64,000 nt of DNA from Sva-07 sp963698435 (lineage in GTDB: Bacteria > Actinomycetota > Acidimicrobiia > Acidimicrobiales > Ilumatobacteraceae): assembly GCA_963698435.1 (NCBI GenBank), contig CAVOQV010000005.1, positions 620,001 to 684,000 of the forward strand, read 5' to 3'. The translations under genes were made by a program, and so were the position numbers. Below are positions 16,804-26,218 of the stretch, piece after piece. Position 1 is the first letter of the stretch. The number at the start of each line of letters is the position of its first letter. The notes below the pieces were generated by a model. That model worked only from the letters and a program-made list of their open reading frames with translations. It did not search any database and had not been told where the DNA came from.

Positions 16804-19019
16804 TCACGCGGTGGGCAGCGAGCTGATGACGTGGATGATTCCGTTGGAGGCTTCGATCGCAGGTGGCTCGATCTGAGCACCACCGATGGTCGCTGTGTCG
16901 CCGTTGATCACCAGGTCGAAGCTGTTGCCACTCAGCATGACGACCGTCGCGGGTAGCTGGTCGAGTTCGAAACTACCTTCCGTGGCGGTGTCGGCCACGA
17001 TGAGGTAGAGCTGCTCGGGCGTGTCGGACGCGATCAGCGCATCGACGTCGATCCCCGCTGCGTCGAACGCGTCGTTGGTGGGAGCGAAGACGGTGTACTT
17101 GGCCAGCAGCTCCGGGAGAGCGGCAGCTTCCAGCAGGCGCACGTAGTCGGTGAACCTCTCGTCAGCGGCGAGTGCGTCGCCGATCGATGGCAGCGGCGTC
17201 GGCGGAACCGTCGTTGCCGGCGGCACGGTCGTCGCCGGCGGAACCGTCGTTGCCGGCGGCGCCGTCGTGGGCGGGACCGTCGTGGCCGGCGGCACCGTCG
17301 TTGCGGGCGGTGTTGCGCCAGCGGCCCCGCGGTCGTAGATCGCCTGCAACGTGGCGGTGTCGATCACACCGGTCTCGGGCACGCCGAGCTCACGTTGGAG
17401 CGCCTTGACCCCATCGGTGACCTCCTGGGTCCAGATGCCGTCGATCGGGCCGGTATAGAACCCGAGCTCGGTGAGCAGGATCTGCACCTCCATGGTGCTC
17501 TGCATCAGCGCGGCGGCCTGATCGCCGAGCGCCTGACGCATGGCTGCGTCGGTCGCCTCGTCCCACACTCCGGTGGGCGGCAGGCCGACCGACGTCTGGA
17601 ACGCGGCGATTGCGGCGGTCAGTTCGGGGCTGTCGAGCCCGTCGATCGGGCCGTCGTAGAAGCCGAGGAACGTCAGCGCCGTCTGGATCTGGGTGTTCAA
17701 CGATGCGGAGGCGTACGCCTCGAATTGACGACGCAGCACATTGACGTCGACGTCGGAGGTCTCGATGTCGCTGATCTCTCCACCGAGGAGGACCGCCGAC
17801 GTGAACCGGGCGAAGGTGGGATCACCGTTGTCGTCGAGGGCGATCTGGCCGCTCACGCCGTCGTAGTTGATGTCGTCGCCCGCCTCGAACTTCTCGAGGC
17901 AGTCGTCGTAGGTCGTGCAGGTGACGCCTTCTCCGGTGACGTCGATGGCGGCTTCGGCGAGCGTGTCGGCGTCACCGGCGTCGAGGACGGCAGTGGCCAA
18001 CGACAACACCACGGCGCAGTCGTAGGCCTGCGGCGCGTTGGCGACCTGGCCGTTCGGGTCGTCCTCGTAGAGCCGCTCGAGGAAGGCGCGTGTGCCCATC
18101 GTTCCGAGCATCTGGAACCCATCGACGTCGGTCGGCTCGGTGCCGGCGGTCACCTGGTGCGGCGATGCGGGGAGCGAAGAAGGCTTCGAGACCGATCATC
18201 GTGGCCGGATCGAGGCCGGCCAAGACGAGCTGCGAGAGCAGGTTGGCGCCCTCCTCGTAGGTGACGAGGATCGACACGTCGGGCTGCAGCGCTGCGACCT
18301 CCTCGGCGATGCCGGTGAACTGCACTCGACGAGCGTTGTAGTCGACGACGGTCGGGACGAGACCGGCAGACTGCAGGAGGGCGGCCATCGTGTTGCCGAC
18401 CGACTGGCCGTAGGCGTCGGCGCGTGCGACGATCGCAACTTTCCACGGCGCCTCCGGGGCGGTTTCGTCACGCCGGTTGACGATCTGGCCGGCGAGGTAG
18501 GCAGCAGTGATGTCGTCGGGTACCGCTGTGCGGAAGAGGGCGAGCGGATCCTGGCCGAGCGTCAGGCTGGGAACGGTCGCTGACGCCGAACAGATGGTGG
18601 AATCGAGCGCGACGACTTCGTCGCGCACCTCGTCGCCGCCGGACGAGCCGGCCGGACCGATGAGGGCCTGTGCGCCGCCGTCGACCGCAGCCACCACATT
18701 CGCAGCGGGCTCGGCGCCGGGCTCGGCAACCGACGTCGTGACCTCGAGCGGGCCATCGAGCACTCCACCTCCGTCGTTGACGTCCTCGACCGCGAAATCG
18801 GCACCGCGTTCCTGACCCTGGAAGAGCGTGGCGAGGAGGCCGGGCGCCGGGGCGAGGAGGCCCAGGTCGAGTCCCTCGCCGGTGAGTTCCGGCCTCCGTG
18901 GTCTCCGGCGTCGCCTCGGTTGTGGGGCTCGTGTCGTCGTCGCTGCCGCTGCAACCTGCGATCAGCACGGCGGCGGCGACCAGCGCACTGACCGGACGGT
19001 TCCATCTGCTACGAACCAT
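16804..19019 (-). pseudogene. Lipoprotein: periplasmic-binding + two peptidoglycan-binding + fasciclin domains, two frameshifts
   Basis: ATG 19019 has a GAGGAG ribosome site and a lipoprotein signal (ALVAAAVLIAGCSG). Next comes a type I periplasmic binding protein of the branched-chain amino acid receptor kind (LLATLFQGQERGADFAVEDV, ALIGPAGSSGGDEVRDEV, VAIVARADAYGQSVGNTMAA). Then two PG_binding_1 repeats (LGFYDGPIDGLDSPELTAAI and LGFYTGPIDGIWTQEVTDGV), a PPATTV linker and a C-terminal FAS1 domain (KYTVFAPTNDAFDAAGIDVD ... ASNGIIHVISSLPTA). Breaks are near 18889-18892 and at GGGG 18169-18172; removing one base at each makes the 2216 bases a whole number of codons. No ABC permease is nearby, so an anchored ligand sensor or adhesin bound to peptidoglycan is more plausible than a transporter subunit. 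Confidence 0.8.
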
Positions 19020-19202
19020 GACTACTCCTCGAAACCAGCTTGGAAACCACGTCTGAACCTTCACGCGTGAATCGTGTGTTGGCGGAACTCACAGCGACGG
19101 CGGACCGCGTCGCAACGGTAGTTCGCTCATCGGCACGGAGACCCCGCAACTTGAGGGCATTCTCGCAAGATCATCCAGAGTGGGTGAGCGACGGCTCATC
19201 GC

Positions 19203-19208
19203 TACGAT
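19203..19208 (+). promoter_or_regulatory. -10 box TACGAT of LLM oxidoreductase
   Basis: TACGAT lies six bases upstream of the GTG at 19215. The region back to 19020 is the divergent promoter interval with the binding-protein fusion. Confidence 0.5.
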
Positions 19209-19214
19209 CGCGGC

Positions 19215-20128
19215 GTGTCTCAGCGTCGCATGCGGATCGGTGTCCAACTCCCGGAAGTCGAGTGGGAGGTGCCGTTCCCCGAGCTGGTTTCGATGGCCCG
19301 GACGGCCGAGGCCGTCGGGTTCGACTCGCTCTGGTTGGGCGACCATCTGCTCTACGAACTCGAGGTCGGCGATCGAGGACCATGGGAGGTCTGGACCTCA
19401 CTGGCGGCGATTGCAGCCTCCACCTCGACGATCGAGATCGGGCCGCTGGTCGCATCGACCAGCTTCCACGCTCCGGCCATGCTGGCCAAACAGGCGACCA
19501 CCGTCGATGCCATCTCGGGAGGACGTCTGATCCTCGGCCTCGGCGCCGGATGGAACCGGCGCGAGTACGACGCGTTCGGCTTCCGCGTACGACCACCGTG
19601 TCAGTCGGTTCGCCGAGGCCTTCACGATCGTACGCACCCTCCTGCAGGAGGGATCGATCGACTTCCACGGCGACTGGTACCACGCCGATCGATGCGTCCT
19701 GCATCCGCGCTCACGCCCGAACGGGACCGCCACTGATGGTCGGCTCGATCGGCGATCGAATGCTCGACATCACCTTGCCCCACGTCGACGCCTGGAACAT
19801 GTGGTGGAGTCAGTACGGCAACTCTGTCGAAGGTTTCCGGCGCGAGAAGGAGCGCGTCGACGAACTGGTCGCTGCCGTGGGGCGAACGGGGGACGTGGAA
19901 GCGACCGCCGCCATCCTTGTCCAGTTGGAGGGCGGACTCGGTCGCCAGATGGGCGACTACGACGACTTCAACACGGTGCGACCGCTCACCGGGTCCCCCG
20001 ACGAACTGGCCGGTCAACTCCGCGAGTTCGAAGCCGCAGGAGCAGCCCACGTCCAACTCGTGGTCGACCCGATCACGCGGAAGTCGATCGAGTGGCTCGG
20101 CGACGTGCTGACCGCGTTCCGGCGCTGA
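19215..20128 (+). pseudogene. LLM-class (F420-type) oxidoreductase, two frameshifts
   Basis: Luciferase-like TIM barrel of about 303 residues after repair. Frame 1: MRIGVQLPEVEWEVPFPELV, FDSLWLGDHLLYEL, QATTVDAISGGRLILGLGAG, to YDAFGF. Frame 2: VSRFAEAFTIVRTLLQEGSI and DFHGDWYHADRCVLHPRSRP. Frame 3: PPLMVGSIGDRMLDITLPHV and WNMWWSQYGNSVEGFRREKE. The shifts are near 19585-19590 (TTCCGCGTAC) and at GGG 19720-19725; one extra base at each explains both and makes the length divisible by three. The motif order is that of actinobacterial F420-dependent oxidoreductases, but F420 use is inferred from family, not seen. Confidence 0.82.
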
Positions 20129-20217
20129 CAGCACTCGACAGCGCAACGGTCACCGGGGTGCACATCCGCTGGTCGTACGGCGTCGACGCGGCGACCGAGT
20201 GGACGAAGCGGGGCCGC

Positions 20218-20637
20218 TCATGACAACTGCTCGATGCGGGCGCGCAACACGTGCTCGGGTTGCGCGCCGACGACGGTGTCGACCAGCTCGCCGTCGCGCA
20301 TGAACAACAACATCGGGATGCTCCGCGCCTGGTATCGCTGGGCGGTCTTCGGTGAATCGTCGACGTTCACCTTGACCACCTTGAGTTCGGTGGCGAACTC
20401 GTTCGCCAGCTTCTCGAGGATCGGTGCAACCATCCGGCACGGTCCGCACCACGGCGCCCAGAGGTCGACCACGACGAGGCGCTTCGTGTCGATGGCGGCG
20501 CCGAAATCGCCATCGCCTGCGTCGACGAGCCACGGCAACGAACTCTGGCACTTGGCGCAGCGCGGCGAGCCGGCGGCCGACGTCGGCACTCGGTTCTTCG
20601 CTCCGCACGACGGACAGGACGCCACGTTGTTGCCCAC
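20218..20637 (-). CDS. Thioredoxin with N-terminal zinc ribbon (thioredoxin-2 type)
   Basis: 139 residues. The zinc site is C8/C11 (CPSCG) and C27/C30 (CAKC); the thioredoxin fold follows with active site W63-C-G-P-C67 in VVDLWAPWCGPCRMVAP, cis-proline in RSIPMLLFMRDGE and GAQPEHVLRARI. This is the TrxC plan, a cytoplasmic disulfide reductase with a redox-sensitive zinc finger. The GTG start at 20637 has a TACAGT box seven bases upstream. It is one of the few intact genes in the frameshifted block. Confidence 0.9.
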   Translation of the reverse strand: MGNNVASCPSCGAKNRVPTSAAGSPRCAKCQSSLPWLVDAGDGDFGAAIDTKRLVVVDLWAPWCGPCRMVAPILEKLANEFATELKVVKVNVDDSPKTAQRYQARSIPMLLFMRDGELVDTVVGAQPEHVLRARIEQLS

Positions 20638-20644
20638 GGGGCCA

Positions 20645-20650
20645 ACTGTA
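20645..20650 (-). promoter_or_regulatory. -10 box TACAGT of thioredoxin
   Basis: TACAGT on the minus strand, seven bases from the GTG at 20637. Confidence 0.5.
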
Positions 20651-20740
20651 CGGAACCCGGCACCCAGCGGTTAGGGCCGATTGTCCTGTCGCTCGACATG
20701 ACGTTGGAGCCAGGGCCGCATCACCAGTTGACTGGACGAC

Positions 20741-22172
20741 GTGGGGTACGTCCTCGAACCCGGTCGACGGTTGCAGCCAGAGGTGCGCCGTGTCGCAACC
20801 GAACGACTGGACGACGCCATCGCTCACCTCGACCGCGTCCTCGCCGAACCCGGCACGACCGACCTCGAAGTGGCCGTCCACGAAGCACGCAAGCGGTGCA
20901 AGTCGACGCGCGGGCTCGCGCGGCTCGTGGAGCCGGCGCTGGGCACAGGCTTCCGGCCGTTCGACCGAACGGTCCGCGAGGCTGCGAGCCAACTCTCGAC
21001 GTTGCGTGACGCTCATGCGATCGTCGCGACGTTCGATGCGCTGCTCGCGGCGCACCCCCACGACGTCGCGCTCCGGGTCGGCGCGCGACCGTCAGGCGGC
21101 GATCTCGGGCGGGGCGGCGCAGGACGCGGTCGCACCCGACGACGACCGGATCTCGACGGCGCGAGCGCTGCTCGCCGACGCGCGTGAGACGTCGAGCAGC
21201 TGGAAGATCCCACGCGGGTCCGACACGATCGAGGAGGGAATCGCAGCCACCTACCGACGAGGTCGACGAGCACTGCGACGAGTCCGGGCCCGCTCGACCG
21301 ACGAGCGCCTGCACGAGTGGAGAAAGGCGGTCAAGTACCTCTGGTACCAGGTGCAGCTGGTCCACGATGCTGCACCCAGCATCCTCGGCCCCCTGGGCGG
21401 CCATCTCGATCTGCTTTCCGAAGCGCTCGGTGACGACCATGACGTCGCAGTGTTGGTCCAGCACCTCGACATGCGCCCCGACGACTACGGCACGCCCAGC
21501 GACGTCGCGCACCTCCGTGAGCTCGCTCGTCAGCGACAACAGGCACTCCGGGCCTACGCCGTTCGCCTGGGTGTCACGATCTACGCGGAGCCCGCCACGG
21601 CATTCGGCCACCGGATCGCGACGTACTGGAAGGCGACGCACGACCTCGGCCCGGAGCTGTCGCCGGGGAGCGACGATGCACCGCCTCGGTCCGTGGTCGA
21701 GCGTGAACGCAAGTTCCTGGTCGACCGTCCTCCCGTCGACGTGGCTCCCTCGTCGACGGTTCGACTGCGCCAGGGTTACCTGGCCGCCGATGAGTCTCGA
21801 TCGGTTCGAGTTCGCGACGCCGACGACGACGGCTGCACCCTCACGGTGAAAGCGGGCAGCGGCGTCGAGCGCACCGAACTCGAATGGCCGATCGAGCGCC
21901 ACGAGTTCGAGGCAGCCTGGCCACACACCGAGGGACGCCGGATCGAGAAGCGCCGCTCGCGGATCCCGTTGGGCGACCATGTGATCGAACTGGACGTGTT
22001 CGCCGGCGACCTCGACGGTCTCGTCATGGCCGAGGTCGAGTTCGACAGCGTCGAGGCGAGCGTCCTCTTCGAACCGCCCGCCTGGTTCGGACGCGACGTC
22101 ACCGACGACGGGCGCTACACGAACGCGTCGCTGGCGCTCCATGGCCTGCCCCTCGACGACGCCGACAACTGA
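20741..22172 (+). pseudogene. CHAD-CYTH domain protein, one frameshift
   Basis: The CHAD domain begins VAVHEARKRCKSTRGLARLV with histidine and basic residues for polyphosphate binding. After a frame break at the GCGCGCG run (about 21086-21095) it continues RLHEWRKAVKYLWYQVQLVH, GPLGGHLDLLSEALGDDHDV and LRELARQRQQALRAYAVRLG. A CYTH (triphosphate tunnel) domain follows: VVERERKFLVD (ExExK signature), TVRLRQGYLAAD, VRDADDDGCTLTVKAG, IEKRRSRIPLGDHVIELDVF and LVMAEVEFDS. The order is CHAD then CYTH, the reverse of the common order. Removing one base makes the length divisible by three (about 476 residues). Likely role: polyphosphate or organophosphate binding or hydrolysis. GTG 20741 is the best start but has no clear ribosome site. 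Confidence 0.82.
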
Positions 22173-22182
22173 CCGAGCTCCG

Positions 22183-22238
22183 GACGTATGCGTGCGCATG
22201 TGGGTGACCCGGTCCGCCCGGATCTGCGCGCGAACGTG
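22183..22238. repeat. Palindrome family B, copy 1
   Basis: An imperfect 56-base palindrome: outer arms ACGTATGCGTGCGCATG and TCTGCGCGCGAACGT, inner arms GGGTGACCC / GGTCCGCCC. Read on the minus strand it matches the other four copies (44418, 44494, 60751, 60824). It fills the gap between two convergent genes, where it could end both transcripts. Confidence 0.7.
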
Positions 22239-22244
22239 GTGTTG

Positions 22245-23486
22245 TCAGACGAGGTCGACCTCGACGAGCGCCTTGTCGAGCGCATCGAGCGCGAGATCGA
22301 TCTCGTCGGCGGTCACCGTCAGCGGGGGCATGAAGCGCAGCGTCGTTCCCGCCGCGCCGGCGGTCATCGTGATCAACTTGCCTTCGCGAAGACAGTGCGA
22401 CACGAGCGCTGACGTGCGCATCGCAGTGTCGAACTGTGCGGCGACCATCAAGCCGAGTGCCCGCACCTGGACGATCGCCGGGTACTGCTCCTGGAGCCGG
22501 CGCAGCCCATCGACGAGTTGCGCGCCTCGATCGTTCACGTGATCCAGGAACCCGTCAGCGCTCAGAATCTCGATCGTCGCCATCGCAGCTGCGCAGCCCA
22601 TCGGATTCCCGCCATAGGTCCCACCGTGTGAGCCGGTCGGCCAGCGATCGTCGAGGTCACGTCGCGTGCCGAGCGCCGAGAACGGGAACCCGGACGCGAT
22701 GCCCTTGGCCATGCACACGATGTCCGGCTGGACGTCGTAGTGCTCGATTGCGAACATCTTGCCCGTCCGTCCGAAACCGGACTGCACCTCGTCGGCGATG
22801 AAGAGGATCCCGTGGTCCTTGCATCGCTGATCGATCGCCTCGAGGAATCCGGCAGGCGCCGCGACGTAGCCGCCTTCACCGAGAACCGGTTCGATGATGA
22901 CCGCCGCCGTCTCACTCGGCGCGGTCACGCTGGTGAGCAACTCGTCGAAACCAGCGAGCGCGCGGTCGATCTCGTCGTTCAGCTCGTCGGCGTGCACGTT
23001 CGGGTACGGCGCGATGAAGATGCCCGACGGCAGCGGCGCATGACCCGCCCGGTAGACGGTCTTCGAGGTGGTCATCGCCATCGCCTGATGGGTGCGCCCG
23101 TGGAAGCTGCCCTGGAACACGATGATGTTCGGCCGGCCCGTCGCCTGCTTGGCGAGCTTGACGGCCGCCTCGGTGATCTCGGCGCCGGAGTTCGCGTAGA
23201 AGAACGTGTCGATCCCGTCGGGCGCGATCTGGGCGAGTCGGGCGGCGAGTGGTTGCATCAGGTCGTGCGTGTACACGTTGGCCTGAGCATGGACGAACCG
23301 CTTCGCCTGCTCAGCGATCGCTGCAGTGACGTGGGGGTGACTGTGGCCGGTGGACGTGACGGCGATCCCCCCGCTGAAGTCGAGATAGCGCTCACCGGAT
23401 GTGGTCGTCACCCACGATCCCTCGCCCGACGCGACCTCGAGGTCGGTGACCTTGAACCAAACGTGCGACAGATGGTCAGCGCTCAT
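22245..23486 (-). CDS. Class III aminotransferase (GabT/PuuE-like)
   Basis: PLP enzyme, 413 residues, fold type I. Landmarks: LDFSGGIAVTSTGHSHPHV, ANSGAEITEAAVKLAKQATG, FQGSFHGRTHQAMAMTTSKT, ILFIADEVQSGFGRTGKMFA (Asp for the pyridine nitrogen) and VCMAKGIASGFPFSALGTRR with the PLP lysine. This is the omega-aminotransferase group that includes 4-aminobutyrate transaminase. ATG 23486 begins 7 bases after the stop of the upstream FAD amine-oxidase-like gene, so the two form an operon. Together they could deaminate a polyamine derivative and then transaminate the product, as in putrescine or GABA degradation; this is inference from pairing. Confidence 0.9.
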   Translation of the reverse strand: MSADHLSHVWFKVTDLEVASGEGSWVTTTSGERYLDFSGGIAVTSTGHSHPHVTAAIAEQAKRFVHAQANVYTHDLMQPLAARLAQIAPDGIDTFFYANSGAEITEAAVKLAKQATGRPNIIVFQGSFHGRTHQAMAMTTSKTVYRAGHAPLPSGIFIAPYPNVHADELNDEIDRALAGFDELLTSVTAPSETAAVIIEPVLGEGGYVAAPAGFLEAIDQRCKDHGILFIADEVQSGFGRTGKMFAIEHYDVQPDIVCMAKGIASGFPFSALGTRRDLDDRWPTGSHGGTYGGNPMGCAAAMATIEILSADGFLDHVNDRGAQLVDGLRRLQEQYPAIVQVRALGLMVAAQFDTAMRTSALVSHCLREGKLITMTAGAAGTTLRFMPPLTVTADEIDLALDALDKALVEVDLV

Positions 23487-23493
23487 CACCGAA

Positions 23494-24891
23494 TCATCCC
23501 ACGATCCGGTCGAGGACTGAAGCAAGACGAGGCGTTCGCGCTCGTCCGGACTCCTGGTCGTCGATCCACGCAGCAAGCCGGCGAGCGCCGTTGATCGCGC
23601 TCCACCTCAGCGGCTCGGGCTCCCACCGACGGGAGCGGTGCTGCACCCACGGCAGGGACACGAGCGGGGAGTCCGGTCGCAGGACGAGATCGGCGACCGT
23701 TCGCCCGGCCAGATTGGCTGCAGCGACCCCCTCCCCGACGTAGCCGCCGGCCCATGCGAGTCCCGTCGACCGGTCGAGCCCGACCGACGGCCGCCAGTCG
23801 CGCGGCACCGCAAGGACGCCACCCCAGCGATGGGTGATCTCCACGCCCTCGGTCTGCGGCAACAACTCGACGAGCGTCTCGACGATGCGGTCGTGGACAC
23901 CGGACGACGACTCCGTCGCCGGGTCGATGCCGGAGCCGAACCGATAGGGCGCGCCGCGACCCCCGAAGGCGATCCGGTCGTCGGGAGTTCTCTGGCCGTA
24001 GATCACCATCCGGCGGTCGTCGGCGAAGGTCTCGCGATCGCGAAGACCGATCGAGTCCCACGTCGCCGCGTCGAGTGGGGCCGTGGCGACCATCAGCGAG
24101 TACAGGGGCACGAGCGAGCGGCGCAATCCGGGCAGGTCGCGGGTGTAGGCCTCGGTGGCGCGGACGACCACGTCGGCGCGGACGACGCCACGTTCGGTGA
24201 GGATCGCCGGACGGGACGCCGCCGAGCCGGCGATGACGTCGACAGCCGCCGTTTCCTCGACGATCGTGCCGCCGAGACGTTCGACGACGTCGGCAAGTCC
24301 TCGGGCCAAGCGGGCCGGTTGGACCCGCGCTCCCGGCGCATACAGGATTCCGCCGAGTACGTCGGTGGCAGCCAGTCGGCCGGTCGCTTCCCCGACGTCG
24401 AGCAGGCGGAGCACGTCATCACCGAATCCGACTCGGTGATACTCGTCGACCTCGGCTCGCTGCCGATCACGCTGGGGGGAGGTTCGCGCAACTCGGATGA
24501 CACCGCCCGGTTCGAACCCGCAGTCGATCTGCTCCTTGGCGACGACGCTGCCGATCTCGTCGACGGTGTCGATGATCGCTTGCGTCATCGCGACGCCAGC
24601 GTCGCGACCCCAGGTGTTGACCGCCCCCTCGAGGCCACCGGCGAGCTCGCCGACGCACCAGCCACCGTTGCGGCCTGACGCGCCGAAACCGATCATCTCG
24701 CGCTCGACAACCAGGACGCGCAACGACGGGTCGGCGGTCAGCAGTGCGTACGCGCTCCACAACCCGCTGTAGCCACCACCGATGATCGCCACGTCGACAT
24801 CGACGTCACCTCCGAGCGGGGCTCGCGGCACCAGCGGCCCATCGAGTTGGTCGAGCCAGAGCGACCTCGAGCGCAACGTGTGTTCGTCCAC
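23494..24891 (-). CDS. FAD-dependent amine oxidase (DAO family, PuuB/OrdL-like)
   Basis: 465 residues. The FAD Rossmann motif is DVAIIGGGYSGLWSAYALL, followed by GFGASGRNGGWCVGELAGGL, a sequence typical of gamma-glutamylputrescine oxidase-like and glycine-oxidase-like enzymes. ARVQPARLARGLADVVERLG, YGQRTPDDRIAFGGRGAPY, HRWGGVLAVPRDWRPSVG and WAGGYVGEGVAAANLAGRTV complete the fold. The GTG at 24891 is chosen for the TACGCT box six bases upstream and because longer frames overlap the divergent gene. It is the first gene of an operon with the class III aminotransferase. Confidence 0.88.
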   Translation of the reverse strand: MDEHTLRSRSLWLDQLDGPLVPRAPLGGDVDVDVAIIGGGYSGLWSAYALLTADPSLRVLVVEREMIGFGASGRNGGWCVGELAGGLEGAVNTWGRDAGVAMTQAIIDTVDEIGSVVAKEQIDCGFEPGGVIRVARTSPQRDRQRAEVDEYHRVGFGDDVLRLLDVGEATGRLAATDVLGGILYAPGARVQPARLARGLADVVERLGGTIVEETAAVDVIAGSAASRPAILTERGVVRADVVVRATEAYTRDLPGLRRSLVPLYSLMVATAPLDAATWDSIGLRDRETFADDRRMVIYGQRTPDDRIAFGGRGAPYRFGSGIDPATESSSGVHDRIVETLVELLPQTEGVEITHRWGGVLAVPRDWRPSVGLDRSTGLAWAGGYVGEGVAAANLAGRTVADLVLRPDSPLVSLPWVQHRSRRWEPEPLRWSAINGARRLAAWIDDQESGRARTPRLASVLDRIVG

Positions 24892-24897
24892 GCGGCG

Positions 24898-24903
24898 AGC
24901 GTA
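24898..24903 (-). promoter_or_regulatory. -10 box TACGCT of FAD oxidoreductase
   Basis: TACGCT on the minus strand lies six bases from the GTG at 24891; the divergent gene's box is at 24959-24964. Confidence 0.45.
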
Positions 24904-24958
24904 GCGACGGCGGTCGCCGCGCGTTCGGGCAACGACCCGCCCGGGCGCGACAGCGGGG

Positions 24959-24964
24959 TACATT
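24959..24964 (+). promoter_or_regulatory. -10 box TACATT of saccharopine-dehydrogenase-like gene
   Basis: TACATT is six bases upstream of the ATG at 24971. Confidence 0.5.
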
Positions 24965-24970
24965 TCGGAC

Positions 24971-26218
24971 ATGCGAGTACTCGTCGTCGGTGCAGGTGGT
25001 GTCGGATCAGCCTTCGTGGCGATCGCCTCGAAGCGTGACGCGTACGAGCACATCACGGTCGCCGACATCGACACCACCAAGTCGGATGTGGCCGTCGAGA
25101 CTGCGACCAACGCGGACGGCGGCCGCATCGTGGGAGCACGCATCGACGCCTCATCCGAAGAGTCGGTCGCTGCGCTTGCCCGGGAGATGCACGCCGACGT
25201 GGTCCTCAACGCGTGCGACCCGCGGTTCAACCCTCCGATTTTCGAAGGGGCGTTCGCCGCGGGTTGCCACTATGTCGACATGGCGATGAACCTGTCGGTG
25301 CCGCACGCCACCAAGCCGTACGAGAAGACCGGGATCCGGCTCGGCGACGGACAGTTCGCCCAGTCACCGATCTGGAAGGCTCGAGGGCTGATGGCACTGT
25401 GTGGCATGGGCGTCGAGCCCGGCTTCTCCGACGTCGCCGCGCGGTATGCCGCCGACGAACTCTTCAGCGAGATCCACGAGATCGGCGTGCGCGACGGAGC
25501 GGATCTGGTGGTCGACGGCTACGACTTCGCTCCCACGTTCTCGATCTGGACGACGATCGAGGAGTGTCTCAACCCGCCGGTGATCTACGAGCGCGAGCGG
25601 GGTTGGTTCACGACGGAGCCCTTCTCCGAGCCGGAGACGTTCGTGTTCCCCGAGGGCATCGGCGCGCTGCAGTGCGTCAACGTCGAGCACGAGGAGGTCA
25701 TCCTCATGCCGCGTTGGATCGACACGCAGCGGGTGACGTTCAAGTACGGCCTCGGCGAGGAGTTCATCGACGTCCTCAAGACCCTGCGCAAGCTCGACCT
25801 CCACTCCACCGAGACCGTCGAGGTCAGGGGCGTGCAGGTCTCACCGCGCGACGTCGTCGCGGCGACGCTTCCCGACCCGGCGACGCTCGGCGAGGTGATG
25901 CGCGGCCGCACCTGCGCCGGCACCTGGGTGACGGGGCTCGGCAAGGACGGGCAACCTCGCGAGGTGTACGTGTACCACGTGGTCGACAACGCGTGGTCGA
26001 TGAAGGAGTTCGGACATCAGGCTGTGGTGTGGCAGACCGCAGTGATGCCGGCGGTGGCCATCGAGTTGATGTCGACCGGCGTGTGGCATCGTCCCGGAGT
26101 CGTCGGTCCGGAAGCATTGCCCCCGATGCCGTTCCTCGACCTGCTCGACGAGTACGGCAGCGAATGGGAGTGGGCCGACTACCGCGACCGCGCCCCCGTC
26201 GAGGACCCCGCCGCCTGA
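24971..26218 (+). CDS. Saccharopine dehydrogenase-family protein
   Basis: 415 residues with an NAD(P)-binding start RVLVVGAGGVGSAFVAIASK, the typical ADVVLNACDPRFNPPIFEGA and GCHYVDMAMN segments, a GLMALCGMGVEPGFSDVAAR core and a C-terminal catalytic domain (AGTWVTGLGKDGQPREVYVY). The family includes lysine-pathway saccharopine dehydrogenase and carboxynorspermidine dehydrogenase; the sequence does not decide between them. It is divergent from the amine oxidase/aminotransferase operon, so a shared role in polyamine or lysine metabolism is possible. Its stop abuts the stop of the convergent quinone oxidoreductase gene. Confidence 0.86.
   Translation: MRVLVVGAGGVGSAFVAIASKRDAYEHITVADIDTTKSDVAVETATNADGGRIVGARIDASSEESVAALAREMHADVVLNACDPRFNPPIFEGAFAAGCHYVDMAMNLSVPHATKPYEKTGIRLGDGQFAQSPIWKARGLMALCGMGVEPGFSDVAARYAADELFSEIHEIGVRDGADLVVDGYDFAPTFSIWTTIEECLNPPVIYERERGWFTTEPFSEPETFVFPEGIGALQCVNVEHEEVILMPRWIDTQRVTFKYGLGEEFIDVLKTLRKLDLHSTETVEVRGVQVSPRDVVAATLPDPATLGEVMRGRTCAGTWVTGLGKDGQPREVYVYHVVDNAWSMKEFGHQAVVWQTAVMPAVAIELMSTGVWHRPGVVGPEALPPMPFLDLLDEYGSEWEWADYRDRAPVEDPAA

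Noticed and set aside
13845..22172. Programmed frameshifting to explain the broken genes
   Set aside because: No slippery heptamers with downstream structures recur, and three shifts in one gene would be without precedent; insertion errors in GC runs explain all cases.
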